Positions 1 through 8,865 of a stretch of 64,000 nt of DNA are shown piece by piece. The notes beneath the pieces are model-generated. The model did not search any database. It had not been told where the DNA came from and worked only from the letters and a program-made list of their open reading frames with translations. Position 1 is the first letter of the stretch; each line of letters opens with the position of its first letter. Origin of the DNA: Alloyangia pacifica (GTDB taxonomy: Bacteria; Pseudomonadota; Alphaproteobacteria; Rhodobacterales; Rhodobacteraceae); assembly GCF_003111685.1 (NCBI RefSeq), contig NZ_CP022190.1, forward strand, positions 186,001 through 250,000, given 5' to 3'. Made by a program: the position numbers and the translations under genes.

Positions 1-1760
1 AAGATCTTCATCCAGCTCACCGGGCGCGACGGCCCGGCGTTGTAGCCCGCCGCCATCATCACCGGGTTGCCGTCGAACTGCTGCGACAGGCTCTGCAGGT
101 AGCGCGCGCCGAGCTTGGCGTTGTAGCCCGGGTTGTCCAGCAGGCCCTCGAAACTGTAGGGCACGCCGAGCCAGCCCGCGACTTCCTTGGCGGTGCCGGG
201 CATCAGCTGCATCAGTCCGCGCGCGCCCGCGCCGGAGACCACGCGCGGATCGAACTCGGACTCGCGCCGCGCGATCGACAGCACCATCTCACGCGGGACC
301 GGGAAGTCCACCTTCAGCAGGTCCGGGTGCAGCGCGTAGTAGGGGCCGGCCAGCTCGAGCCCATATTGCGCCGCGCGCTTGCCGACCATGACCTCGACGT
401 GCGGACGCTGCATCTGTGCCAGCATCTGTCCGAGCTGGCCGATCTGCTGCCGGTCGAGCCCTTCGGCGAGATGGGTCAGGAAGCGCTCGCCCAGCGACGT
501 CTCGCCCGACGCCAGCAGCAGGATCGCGGCGCTGTAGACGCTGCTCTGGGTAAACGGCGCCGCGCGCCAGTCGGGGAAGCTCTCGGTTCCCGCCAGCTTC
601 GGGTCGGACGCGATGCCGCCACGCTCCGCCGCCAATAGCCCATAGAAGGAGGTCTGGTAGCGCGCGCCCTGCGCATAGGCCTGCTTCGCCCCCTCGGTGT
701 CGCCCAGCTCTTCCAGCGCGCGGCCCATCCAGTAGCCCGCACGGCCCTTGGAGATTGGCGAGGTCACCGCGCCGTCGTGGTTGCGGAAGTGGCGCAGCGC
801 GGTCTGCGGATCTTCGAGTAAGCGCAGCGCGATGAAGCCAGAGAGCCATTCCAGCGCCGCGTATTGGTCGCCCTCGGTCAGGCCGTGGCGCGAGGCAATG
901 GCATAGGCGGTTTCGGCATCGCCCCGGCGCATTCTCTGGTGCGCCAGGTCGTCGCGCCGCCCGGCCCAGGCCCAGGGCTCGCCAAGCGCCTCGGCACTGC
1001 TCGAGCGTTCGAGCAGCAGCGAGATGGCATCGTCGTCGCGGCCCTTGCGGAGACGCCAGAGGTAGCGCTCGTAGGCCAGCCCCGGATCGTTCGCTAGAGC
1101 CGCGGGCACCGCTTCGATGCGGCTATCGACGCCCGGATCCAGCGCGCGCAGCGCCAGCCGCGCCTCCGCGAGCTTGCGCCAGCCGTCCGAGACCAGCGGC
1201 AGAAGCGCCCGCGCATTGTCCTCCCATCCCTGCCAGAGCGCCATGTCGAGCCGCGCCTCGTGATGCGGTTTCAGCAGATCGGGCCAGTCGCGCAGGAACG
1301 TCGCGCGCTCTTCGGCGCTGAGCGGCAGGGTGCGCCACGCCATGACGATGTCGGCCTCGGCGGCGCCGCGTTGCCCCTCGGCCAGATGCGCGCGCGCCAG
1401 CGCCAGCGCCCCGGCGCCGGTCTGCGGCAGGTAGCCCGAGAAGAACGCGCGGATGGTGCCGAGATCGGATTCGGAAATGGCGATCTCGGACTTCTCGCGC
1501 AGGTAGGGTATGCCCGGCCAGTCGGGGTTGCGCGTGATGAAATCCATCACCTGGGCGGCGTTGCCCCGGCTGGCGCGCAGGTAGTGCCAGAGCACCACGT
1601 CGAGCGCGGCCTGACCGTCGCCACGCGACTCGATGAGAGCGGAGGCCCAGTTGCCCGACCGCATGTCCGCCATGGCCTTGGCGAGCGGGCGCTCGTCGGG
1701 CAGGGCAGGCGTGGCAATCAGGGCAAGAAGCACGAAGAGAGCGGCGCGGAGGCGCGACAT
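1..1760 (-). CDS. slt: Soluble lytic murein transglycosylase (C-terminus cut by window edge)
   Basis: Periplasmic lytic transglycosylase that cleaves peptidoglycan glycan strands to form 1,6-anhydro ends. The ATG at 1760 gives a hydrophobic signal peptide (MSRLRAALFVLLALIATPALP). A long helical-repeat region fills most of the protein, as in Slt70-type enzymes. The catalytic SLT domain starts near residue 480: the motif RRESEFDP holds the likely catalytic Glu, followed by GARGLMQLMPGTA and GYNAGP. The frame is open to base 1, so the last residues are missing. An alternative ATG at 1770 lies in another frame and is a shadow. Divergent from dapA. Family assignment is firm; the exact subfamily is not. 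Confidence 0.93.
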   Translation of the reverse strand, partial: MSRLRAALFVLLALIATPALPDERPLAKAMADMRSGNWASALIESRGDGQAALDVVLWHYLRASRGNAAQVMDFITRNPDWPGIPYLREKSEIAISESDLGTIRAFFSGYLPQTGAGALALARAHLAEGQRGAAEADIVMAWRTLPLSAEERATFLRDWPDLLKPHHEARLDMALWQGWEDNARALLPLVSDGWRKLAEARLALRALDPGVDSRIEAVPAALANDPGLAYERYLWRLRKGRDDDAISLLLERSSSAEALGEPWAWAGRRDDLAHQRMRRGDAETAYAIASRHGLTEGDQYAALEWLSGFIALRLLEDPQTALRHFRNHDGAVTSPISKGRAGYWMGRALEELGDTEGAKQAYAQGARYQTSFYGLLAAERGGIASDPKLAGTESFPDWRAAPFTQSSVYSAAILLLASGETSLGERFLTHLAEGLDRQQIGQLGQMLAQMQRPHVEVMVGKRAAQYGLELAGPYYALHPDLLKVDFPVPREMVLSIARRESEFDPRVVSGAGARGLMQLMPGTAKEVAGWLGVPYSFEGLLDNPGYNAKLGARYLQSLSQQFDGNPVMMAAGYNAGPSRPVSWMKI

Positions 1761-1900
1761 GAGCTTGCAATTTCCTTGACGAAAAGGAATAGACACGCCG
1801 CGGAGATTACCGCGTGGCAGGGGGTGATCCAATTCACATTCCCTCCAGCCCGGGGTCTCGCTGCTACGAAGCGAACACATAAACATTAAAGGAGCGTGTC

Positions 1901-2776
1901 ATGTTCAAAGGTTCGATGCCAGCACTGGTCACGCCGTTCAAGGACGGCGTCGTGGATTTCGACGCGCTCAAGAAACTCGTGGACTGGCACGTGGCCGAGG
2001 GCAGCTCGGCGCTGGTGCCCGTGGGGACGACCGGCGAGAGCCCAACCCTCAGCTACGAGGAACACGAGGCAGTCATCGACTGCGTGGTGAAAACCGCCGC
2101 GGGCCGGATCCCGGTGATCGCCGGCGCGGGGTCGAATTCGACCGCAGAGGCGATCCACTTCATGCAGTTCGCCGAAAAGGTCGGCGCGCAGGCAGCGCTG
2201 GTGGTGACCCCCTATTACAACAAGCCGACCCAGGCCGGTCTGATCGCGCATTTCACCGCCGTGCATGACGCCGCGAACCTTCCGATCATCATCTACAACA
2301 TTCCCGGCCGATCGGTGGTCGACATGTCCCCCGCCACCATGGGCGAGCTGGCCAAACTGCCGCGTATCGTCGGCGTCAAGGACGCCACCGGCGATCTGGC
2401 GCGGGTCTGCGCACAGCGTATCACCTGCGGCACGGACTTCCTGCAGATCTCGGGAGAGGACGCCACCGCGCATGGCTTCAACGCCCAGGGCGGCATCGGC
2501 TGCATCTCGGTGACCGCGAACGTCGCCCCGGCGCTCTGCGCCCAGATGCAGGCGGCCACGCTCGCGGGCGACTACGCCAAAGCGCTGGAACTGCAGGACA
2601 AGCTGATGCCGCTGCACCAGGCGATCTTTGCCGAGCCGGGCGTCTGCGGCGCAAAATACGCCATGAGCCGTTTGGGCCTGTGCAACGAGGAAGTGCGCCT
2701 GCCGCTGCTGCCAGTGACCGAGCCGGTGCGCGCGCGCATCGACGCGGCACTGCGTCACGCCGGGCTGCTGGGCTGA
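1901..2776 (+). CDS. dapA: 4-hydroxy-tetrahydrodipicolinate synthase
   Basis: Condenses pyruvate with L-aspartate semialdehyde in the first committed step of lysine and diaminopimelate synthesis. 291 residues, the usual family length. The Schiff-base lysine is K160 in GVKDATGDL. The pyruvate-carboxylate loop GTTGE is at 42-46 and the catalytic tyrosine is Y132 in IYNIPGR. A purine-rich AAAGGAG stretch lies about 6 nt before the ATG. It stands alone between the divergent slt and a terminator. dapB, which acts next in the pathway, is in the same window at 16226-17041 but not linked. Some DapA-fold enzymes are sialate or keto-sugar aldolases, but the motif set and length favour DapA. Confidence 0.95.
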   Translation: MFKGSMPALVTPFKDGVVDFDALKKLVDWHVAEGSSALVPVGTTGESPTLSYEEHEAVIDCVVKTAAGRIPVIAGAGSNSTAEAIHFMQFAEKVGAQAALVVTPYYNKPTQAGLIAHFTAVHDAANLPIIIYNIPGRSVVDMSPATMGELAKLPRIVGVKDATGDLARVCAQRITCGTDFLQISGEDATAHGFNAQGGIGCISVTANVAPALCAQMQAATLAGDYAKALELQDKLMPLHQAIFAEPGVCGAKYAMSRLGLCNEEVRLPLLPVTEPVRARIDAALRHAGLLG

Positions 2777-2869
2777 AGTCCAGCGACGGATAGAGTGGGG
2801 GCACTGCCTCCGCTCCTCCGTTATGTATCCGCCCACAAGACCCCCCCGGGGGAAACCTGAATGAAAGAA

Positions 2870-2899
2870 GGCGGGTCCGATGTCGGACCCGCCTTTGTC
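2870..2899. terminator. Bidirectional intrinsic terminator between dapA and the M16 genes
   Basis: An 11-bp inverted repeat, GGCGGGTCCGA / TCGGACCCGCC, with a 2-nt loop. A T-rich tail follows on the plus strand and an A-rich flank precedes it, so it can serve both convergent transcripts. Confidence 0.8.
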
Positions 2900-2930
2900 T
2901 TGTGCCCAGGGCTTTTCCCGCGAAGGGGGC

Positions 2931-4265
2931 TCACTCGGGCTCGGTGCTCTCCACGCCCTCGGGCTCGCCGACGACCACGAATCGCAGCGCGTCGGGCTTC
3001 AGCACGCGGGCGGCGACGCGCTTCACGTCCTCGAGGGTCAGCGCCTCGATTTCGTCGTTGCGGGTGGCGATGTAATCGGGGGTCAGCCCGTCCATCTGCA
3101 TGCCGACGAGGATATCGGCGATTGGCCCGTTGCCGTCGAAGCGCAGCGGGTATGCACCGGTGAGATAGGTCTTGGCCTGGTCAAGCTCCGCCTCGGTGAC
3201 GCCGTTCTCGGCAAGCTTGGCCCATTCGTCCTTGATGACGTCTATGGCCTCGCCGATGCGGTCATTGGCCGAGGCGACGTGGCCGAGATAGAGCTCGGCA
3301 TGGTCCATTGGCACGATGTAGGAATAGACGCCGTAGGTCAGGCCCCGCTTTTCGCGCACCTCGTTCATCAGCCGCGCCTCGAAGCCGCCACCGCCGAGAA
3401 TTGTGTTCATCACATAGGCGGCGAAGAAGTCCGGATCGTCGCGCTTCAGCCCCTTCTGTCCGAAGATGGCCACCGACTGCGGTGTCTCGAAGGGCACGAC
3501 CGTGATCCCTGCCGTGGTCTGCACGTCAAAATCCTGGGGCAGAGGTGCACCGGTGTCGGGCAGGTCGGCCAGAAGATTGTCGATCAGCGCCGAGAGCTCC
3601 TCGGGCGAGATGTCGCCGGTCGCGGCGATATAGACCCGGTCCTTGGCCATGGCGCCCTTCCAGGCGTCGACGATGTCGTCACGGGTGAGCGCGCGGACGC
3701 TCTCGACCGTGCCCGAGGCATCGGTCGCATAGGGGTGATCGCCGAAGACCTCGGCGTCGAAAGTCGCGCTGGCGATGCTGTCGGGGTCCTTGGCATCGCT
3801 GCGGATCCCCGAGATCACTTGCGCCCGAACCCGCGTCAGCGCGGCTTCGGAAAAGCTCGGCTCGATCAGGCTTTGGCGCAGCAACTCGACTGCGTCGTCG
3901 CGGTTTTCGGTGAGAAAGCGCGCCGAGACCGAGACCGCGTCCTGGCTCGAATCATAGCCGAAGCTCGCGGCGAGCGACTCCGACTCGGCGGCGAAACCCT
4001 GGGCATCATAGGCCCCGGCGCCCTCTTCCAGCAGCCCGACCATCAGGTTTGTCGCGCCGCGCTTGCCCGGCGCGTCCAGCGCCGCGCCGCCCTTGAAGCG
4101 GATCTCCAGCGCGGTGAAGGGGATCGAGGGTTCCTCGACCAGCCAGGCCTTGAAGCCCAGCGGCGTCTCGACCTGCTGGATGTCGATCTCGGCGGCGGCG
4201 GGCAGCGCCAGCCAGAGCGAGGCCGCCGCGGCGATCAGCGGGCCGGTCACGATGCGGAACGTCAT
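2931..4265 (-). CDS. M16 family peptidase-like protein, non-catalytic partner
   Basis: 444 residues with an N-terminal signal peptide (hydrophobic stretch ending LALPAAA). The fold-typical segments of the insulinase/pitrilysin family are present: GxF.ARLMNEVREKRGLTYG in the C-terminal half. The HxxEH zinc motif expected near the N-terminus is absent; the equivalent region reads GGAALDAPGKRG. This matches the inactive subunit of two-gene bacterial M16B proteases. Its start overlaps the stop of the catalytic partner by 4 nt (ATGA), which suggests translational coupling and a heterodimer in the periplasm. Substrate unknown. Confidence 0.9.
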   Translation of the reverse strand: MTFRIVTGPLIAAAASLWLALPAAAEIDIQQVETPLGFKAWLVEEPSIPFTALEIRFKGGAALDAPGKRGATNLMVGLLEEGAGAYDAQGFAAESESLAASFGYDSSQDAVSVSARFLTENRDDAVELLRQSLIEPSFSEAALTRVRAQVISGIRSDAKDPDSIASATFDAEVFGDHPYATDASGTVESVRALTRDDIVDAWKGAMAKDRVYIAATGDISPEELSALIDNLLADLPDTGAPLPQDFDVQTTAGITVVPFETPQSVAIFGQKGLKRDDPDFFAAYVMNTILGGGGFEARLMNEVREKRGLTYGVYSYIVPMDHAELYLGHVASANDRIGEAIDVIKDEWAKLAENGVTEAELDQAKTYLTGAYPLRFDGNGPIADILVGMQMDGLTPDYIATRNDEIEALTLEDVKRVAARVLKPDALRFVVVGEPEGVESTEPE

Positions 4266-5680
4266 TGGGTCACCTCTTCGGCATCAGTCTGCGGCAGCGA
4301 CAGGGCGGCGGGAGCGGCCGCCGGCGCGGCATCGGCGGGGGTGGTCAGGTAGCCCGTGACCGAATGGCGCCTGTCGAAGACCTTGCGCGCGGCGGAGACG
4401 ATCTGTTCGCTGGTCACGCCCTGCAGGATCTCGGGCCAGGCCTGCACGTCCTCGACCGTCAGGCCGGAGGTCAGCGCATTGCCGTAGCGCTGCGCCACGC
4501 TGGCCACGTCGTCGCGGTCGTAGATCTCGGAGGCGCGGGCCTGGAACTTGATCCGTTCGAGCTGCTCAGGATCGCAGCCGGTCTCGAGGAAGGCCGCCAG
4601 TTCGGCATCGAGCGCCGCCTCGGCCTCCTCCAGCGTCACGCCGGGCGCAGGCACGATGCCGAAGCCGAAGCTGCCATCGTCATAAGATGTGCCGTCGTAG
4701 AAAGCCCCGACATAGATCGCCTTGTGCTGTTCGAACTGCAGCTTCTGGTTCAGCACCGAGGTCTGCCCACCGCCGAGGATCTCGGCAAGCAGGGTCAGCG
4801 CCGCGGCCTCTTCCTGGTTGCCGGGGTCGCGCTCGGGCGCGAGGTAGCGGCGCATCACATAGGGCTGCGCGACGCGCGGGTCCTCGAAGCGCAACCGGCG
4901 TTCGGCCATCTGCCGCGGCTCTTGAGGGCGTTCGCGCGGGGCACCGACCTCGGGGTTGGCCGGCAGCTCGCCGTATGTCTGCTCGGCCAACGTGCGCACC
5001 TCGTCGGGCGTGGTGTCCCCGGCGACGACGAGGATCGCGTTGTTGGGAGCGTAATTGCGGTGATAGAACGCCAGCGCATCGTCGAGATCGAGCTGCTCCA
5101 TCTCCTCGCGCCAGCCGATCACCGGCACGCCGTAGCGGTGGTTGAGGTAGAGCGCCGCGCCCATCTGCTCGCGCAGCAGCGCGCCCGGGTCGTTCTCGGT
5201 GCGCATGTTGCGCTCCTCGATGATCACGTCGCGCTCGGTGAGGATATCCTGCTCGTCGAGCTGCAGGTTGACCATGCGGTCGGCTTCCATCTCCATCATC
5301 AGCCCGAGCCGGTCGGCGGCGACGCGCTGGTGGTAGGCGGTCTGGTCATAGGAGGTGAAGGCGTTGTCGGTGCCGCCGTTGCGGGCGACGATCTTGGAAA
5401 ACTCGCCCGGCGCCAGCGTGTCGGTGCCCTTGAAGAGCAGGTGTTCGAGGAAATGCGCGACGCCCGAGCTGCCCGCGGTCTCGTCGGCGGAGCCCGCCTT
5501 GTACCAGACCATATGCACGACGACCGGCGCGCGGTGATCCTCGACCACGACCACCTCCATGCCGTTGTCGAGCGAGAAGGTGGTGACCGGCGTCTTCTCG
5601 GGGAGGATTCCGGCTGTCTCCGCCCGCAGCGGCATCGCCGACAGCACCACCACGGCCAGCGCCGCGCTCCATGACTTCAT
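4262..5680 (-). CDS. M16 family zinc metallopeptidase, catalytic partner
   Basis: Periplasmic zinc protease of the pitrilysin/MPP family. The chosen ATG at 5680 gives a clean signal peptide (MKSWSAALAVVVLSAMPLRA) preceded by AGGAG. A longer in-frame start at 5713 would put a non-hydrophobic leader before it. The inverted zinc motif HFLEH is at 76-80 and the third ligand Glu is at about 156 (IIEERNMR), with the 76-residue spacing typical of the family. 472 residues. First gene of a two-gene operon with the non-catalytic homologue downstream. Confidence 0.93.
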   Translation of the reverse strand: MKSWSAALAVVVLSAMPLRAETAGILPEKTPVTTFSLDNGMEVVVVEDHRAPVVVHMVWYKAGSADETAGSSGVAHFLEHLLFKGTDTLAPGEFSKIVARNGGTDNAFTSYDQTAYHQRVAADRLGLMMEMEADRMVNLQLDEQDILTERDVIIEERNMRTENDPGALLREQMGAALYLNHRYGVPVIGWREEMEQLDLDDALAFYHRNYAPNNAILVVAGDTTPDEVRTLAEQTYGELPANPEVGAPRERPQEPRQMAERRLRFEDPRVAQPYVMRRYLAPERDPGNQEEAAALTLLAEILGGGQTSVLNQKLQFEQHKAIYVGAFYDGTSYDDGSFGFGIVPAPGVTLEEAEAALDAELAAFLETGCDPEQLERIKFQARASEIYDRDDVASVAQRYGNALTSGLTVEDVQAWPEILQGVTSEQIVSAARKVFDRRHSVTGYLTTPADAAPAAAPAALSLPQTDAEEVTQ

Positions 5681-5783
5681 CTGCAAGCCCCCACTCCTCG
5701 GCTGAAACGACATCTGCCCCCAACCTACGGGGCGGGGGCAGTCATTCCAAGCTGGGCTTGCGGTTTCGTGATGTGTCGCGCGC

Positions 5784-6299
5784 TCAGTCGGCGGGCGGCG
5801 GCGCAGAGGGGGTGCGGGCGCCCGCCTTGCGGTAGGCGGTCAACGCAGCATTGGGGTCGAGTATCTGGTCGCGGTAGACCTTGTTGTACTCATCGTCCTT
5901 GAAGAGCTTCCAGTTGAACACCGAGCGGTCGCGGCGGAACTGGGCGTCCTCGACGGCGAGCCGCGTGCGGATGTCGCCATCGCGGCCGTAGCGCGAGGCG
6001 CGGTTTACCAGCGCGGCATCGCGGGATGGCACCTCTCCAACCGCCAGCTGCGCCGGGTTGCCGCCAAGCGCCGCGACGGCGTCCGCGAGCGGCGTCTGGT
6101 CGGTGCGGTTGGCGCTGCCGGGCGTTGGCGTCGGCAGCTCGGCAAAGCTCTGCGGCATCTCCAGCGGCTTGTTCGGCACGATGGCGAACTCCTCGGGGGT
6201 GCCGCGGTTGTTGCGCATTTGGTGCAGCGTGCGATCACTCGTCGTACAGGCGACGAGCCCGGTAAGTCCGAGCATCAGCACGAGATGCGGCAGCTTCAT
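5784..6299 (-). CDS. DUF3035 lipoprotein (BamF-like)
   Basis: 171-residue predicted lipoprotein with signal peptide and lipobox LVAC near residue 18. The second of two nearby ATGs (6299) is preferred because GGAGA lies about 7 nt before it but directly abuts the first ATG. The proline-rich region and the C-terminal FRRDRSVFNWKLF segment are characteristic of the alphaproteobacterial DUF3035 family. Members of that family have been named BamF-like, outer-membrane assembly accessory proteins; the function here is inferred from family only. It lies between lspA and the M16 pair, all on the minus strand. Confidence 0.8.
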   Translation of the reverse strand: MKLPHLVLMLGLTGLVACTTSDRTLHQMRNNRGTPEEFAIVPNKPLEMPQSFAELPTPTPGSANRTDQTPLADAVAALGGNPAQLAVGEVPSRDAALVNRASRYGRDGDIRTRLAVEDAQFRRDRSVFNWKLFKDDEYNKVYRDQILDPNAALTAYRKAGARTPSAPPPAD

Positions 6300-6354
6300 G
6301 GCCATTCTCCGGTTCTTGCCTTTCGCCCGGATCTATACGATCCGGCCTGCCCCG

Positions 6355-6846
6355 TCACGGGGCCTTTTTCCCGCGCTTGCCCGCCTCGGTCCCGCCGGAG
6401 AAAAGCACCAGCCCGATCGCGCCCGCGAAGATCGCGATATCGGCGACGTTGAAGGCAAAGGGGTTGTTCAGCCCACAGCAGGACATGTTGAGGAAATCCG
6501 CCACGGCCCCGTAGAGCAGCCGGTCGATCACGTTGCCGAGCGCGCCACCGATCAGCAGCCCGCCCGAGATCAACCCCAGCCGCCCCGGCGGATCGCGCCG
6601 CAGCCAGACCGAGACGAAGAGCACGATCCCCAGCGCCACGGCGATCAGCGTCCAACGCGCAGCGGCGGCATCATCCGCGAAAAGGCCGAAGTTGACCCCG
6701 CGATTCCACGCCATACGGAAGTTGAGGAATGGCGGCAGCACGTCGATCGACAAGCGCTGCGCCAGCCCCATCACGTGCACCACGAGCCATTTCGAAAGCT
6801 GATCCACCACGAAGGTGATCGCCGCCGTCACCAGTACCAGCCGCAT
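6355..6846 (-). CDS. lspA: Lipoprotein signal peptidase (signal peptidase II)
   Basis: Inner-membrane aspartyl protease that removes signal peptides from prolipoproteins. 163 residues with four hydrophobic segments. The conserved NRGVNFG is at 48-54 and GNVIDR at 104-109. The catalytic aspartates are D117 (VADF) and D136 (FNVAD). A good ribosome-binding site (AGGAGAG) precedes the ATG. The DUF3035 lipoprotein immediately downstream is a plausible substrate. Confidence 0.96.
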   Translation of the reverse strand: MRLVLVTAAITFVVDQLSKWLVVHVMGLAQRLSIDVLPPFLNFRMAWNRGVNFGLFADDAAAARWTLIAVALGIVLFVSVWLRRDPPGRLGLISGGLLIGGALGNVIDRLLYGAVADFLNMSCCGLNNPFAFNVADIAIFAGAIGLVLFSGGTEAGKRGKKAP

Positions 6847-6929
6847 GAACTCTCCTTGCGCCGGGGCCGCGCCCCGGGTTTCCGCCCCGGTCTACAGGCT
6901 GCGCGCCGCGAGGAAAAGCCCTGCCCGGT

Positions 6930-8099
6930 TCAGGGGTGTGCGAGCGCCCGGCGCAGCAATGCGCGGAAGGCGCCCGTCGCCGCCTGCTCGTCGATCACCC
7001 CCGGATCGTTCACCGTCAGCGCCGCGCACAGGGGTCTCTCCTCGGCGTCGCGCAGCACCACGGTGAAGTTCAGCACCCCGGGCTCCGAGCCGCCCTTGTA
7101 GGCGGCGGGACCCAGTCCGTAGGCGGGCCCGGGATTGAGCTGCAGCATCGGCAGGTCCGCCATGGGCAGCAGCAGCGCGCAGAGCTGCTCGAGCGGCAGG
7201 TACCACTCGATCCCCGGCACCGAATGCGCGGCGGCCCCGGCCGGATCGGGGGGCGTCGACGCGGCCTCGGCGGCAATGCCGGAGCGGTCCTCGGGCTCTG
7301 CGTCGAGCCAGGCCCGGGCCGCTGCGGGATCGCTCTTGAGGGCAAAGAACTCGCGGGTCGAGAGCATTGCCTCCGGCGCAATCGCCAGTTCCTCGGCCAC
7401 GGTGTCGCGCCCGAGCAAGTCGAGAAGCAGGTCGGTGGCGGTGTTGTCGCTCTCGGCGATCATAAGCAGCGCGGCGGTGTGCAACGTCACCGGCGCCTCT
7501 TCGGGGAAATCCTGAAGTCGCCCCGAGGGCAGCGACCGATGCCCGTCGCCAAGCCGCAGCACACGGTCCCAATCGGTCTTGCCCGCGCGCACGTCGCGGG
7601 CCAGCACCGACAGGATCCCCAGCTTGAAGGCCGAGCCGACCGCCAGCGGATGCGACGCGCCGCCCGCCGCCAGAACCTCGCCCTCGCGGGTCACCAGCCA
7701 GGAGACCTCGGCCCCCAGCCCCTCCAGCCCTGCCACAGCCGCGCGCAGATCGGCGACGAGCGGCTCGGGCGCACCGAGGCGGAGCCCGGCGATCCGCCCC
7801 TCGGGATCAAGGGTGATCTTCACCGGCACCTGGTAGGTCGCGCTGCGCAGCGTGCCGCTGCCGTCGACAAGCTCGATCTGCTCGACCGGGCCGACCTGCG
7901 CCCTCAAGGTCTCGAGCAGGCCATCGAGCTGGGCTTTGGGGACGGCGCGGGCGAAATCCTCGGTGACTTCGACATCCCCGGCGCCGCCCGACAGCAGGGC
8001 TTTCAGAACCGCGCGTTCCGCCTCCTGGCCCGCCGCAACTCCGGGCAGGCAAAGAAAGGTCGCCGCCGCCGCGAGGACAGCCCCCAAAAATACCTTCAC
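6930..8099 (-). CDS. Secreted serine hydrolase, class A beta-lactamase fold
   Basis: Exported enzyme of the serine beta-lactamase/penicillin-binding family. The GTG at 8099 is chosen: GGGAG lies 8 nt upstream and the product begins with a standard signal peptide (MKVFLGAVLAAAATFLCLPG). TTG at 8114 would add five residues. An N-terminal alpha/beta domain of about 115 residues precedes the catalytic domain. From this start, SAFK (SxxK) is at 156-159, SDN at 217-219 and KGGSEPG (the KTG-like box) at 335. All three catalytic motifs are present, but the KTG box is non-standard. Whether it hydrolyses beta-lactams or esters cannot be told from sequence. Confidence 0.85.
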   Translation of the reverse strand: MKVFLGAVLAAAATFLCLPGVAAGQEAERAVLKALLSGGAGDVEVTEDFARAVPKAQLDGLLETLRAQVGPVEQIELVDGSGTLRSATYQVPVKITLDPEGRIAGLRLGAPEPLVADLRAAVAGLEGLGAEVSWLVTREGEVLAAGGASHPLAVGSAFKLGILSVLARDVRAGKTDWDRVLRLGDGHRSLPSGRLQDFPEEAPVTLHTAALLMIAESDNTATDLLLDLLGRDTVAEELAIAPEAMLSTREFFALKSDPAAARAWLDAEPEDRSGIAAEAASTPPDPAGAAAHSVPGIEWYLPLEQLCALLLPMADLPMLQLNPGPAYGLGPAAYKGGSEPGVLNFTVVLRDAEERPLCAALTVNDPGVIDEQAATGAFRALLRRALAHP

Positions 8100-8435
8100 G
8101 CCAATCACTCCCAAAAATAAGGCGGCGCTCCGCCGCCGCCGACCCCATCATTTCACGAATCGGCGCCGGGGTGAATTGCGCGGAATTGGTCACGATCACT
8201 CTCCGGTCACCCGCGCGACCTTGAAGACCACGCAGGGGTGAGACGCTACAGGCGGTCCATCTGACCCTACTCCCGCCGGTTGCTTGCTTATTTCCGAAGT
8301 CCACCCAAAAGAGATCTTTTTCGCACCCGCGGCATCATGATGCTTGTCGACATTCCGGCGACTGAATATCTATTTCTTGTGGCCATTAAATTTCGCCGGT
8401 TCCTTTTTCAGAATTCCGATGAGTGAGCGCCAATT
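8100..8435. other. Intergenic region between serine hydrolase and PQQ dehydrogenase genes
   Basis: About 336 bases with no credible gene. They hold the divergent promoters of the serine hydrolase and the PQQ dehydrogenase pair. The right half (8270-8435) is noticeably AT-richer than its surroundings and contains a perfect 12-bp palindrome at 8332-8343. A GC-rich inverted repeat (GGCGGCG..CCGCCGCC) sits at about 8120-8143. No clear sigma-70 boxes could be assigned. Confidence 0.5.
8332..8343. promoter_or_regulatory. 12-bp palindrome upstream of PQQ dehydrogenase genes
   Basis: GCATCATGATGC is a perfect dyad about 93 nt before the start of the small membrane subunit, in an AT-rich stretch. It could be an operator for the dehydrogenase pair. 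No regulator gene lies alongside, so this is only a candidate. Confidence 0.3.
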
Positions 8436-8807
8436 GTGACAAGCATTTCTTCTCCCTCTCAGAGATCCTCCGTCGGCTGGGGTGTAAAGCTCCTTGGATG
8501 GGGCTGCGTTCTGCTGGGCCTCGTTCTTATGGCTGGCGGTCTCTGGCTGATCTCCCTGGGCGGAAGCTGGTACTACGCGCTCGCGGGGCTCGGCCTTGTC
8601 CTCACCGGGGCGCTGCTCAATCGCGGCAGCCTGAAGGCGCTGTGGCTTTACTTGCTCGTCTGGGTCGGAACGCTTGGCTGGGCCTGGTGGGAGAGCGGCA
8701 ACGACTGGTGGGCGCAGCTGCCGCGGATGCTGTCCCCGACCGTGATCCTGCTTCTCATGCTGGCCTGCCTCCCGGCATTGGTCCGAAACAGGCGGCGCCC
8801 GTCCTGA
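8436..8807 (+). CDS. Small membrane subunit of PQQ-dependent dehydrogenase (SldB-like)
   Basis: 123 residues with four hydrophobic segments at about 17-40, 45-62, 66-84 and 96-114, starting at GTG. The short polar N-terminus, the helix hairpins and the WW residues resemble the N-terminal membrane domain of quinoprotein glucose dehydrogenase. In Gluconobacter polyol dehydrogenase (SldBA) that domain is a separate protein of about 126 residues. It lies 58 bp before the catalytic gene on the same strand. Inferred role: anchor the periplasmic quinoprotein and pass electrons to ubiquinone. The assignment rests on architecture and position more than on a diagnostic motif. Confidence 0.72.
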   Translation: MTSISSPSQRSSVGWGVKLLGWGCVLLGLVLMAGGLWLISLGGSWYYALAGLGLVLTGALLNRGSLKALWLYLLVWVGTLGWAWWESGNDWWAQLPRMLSPTVILLLMLACLPALVRNRRRPS

Positions 8808-8865
8808 GGACCCGATCAAGACCCACAGAGCCCCGGGCCAAAGCTCTCGTAGGAGGTACATGTCG

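Noticed and set aside
2880..5674. Two long plus-strand open frames (490 and 469 codons) opposite the M16 genes
   Set aside because: Antisense shadows of GC-rich genes; composition is rich in Arg, Gly, Ala and His without any motif, while the minus strand encodes recognisable M16 proteins.
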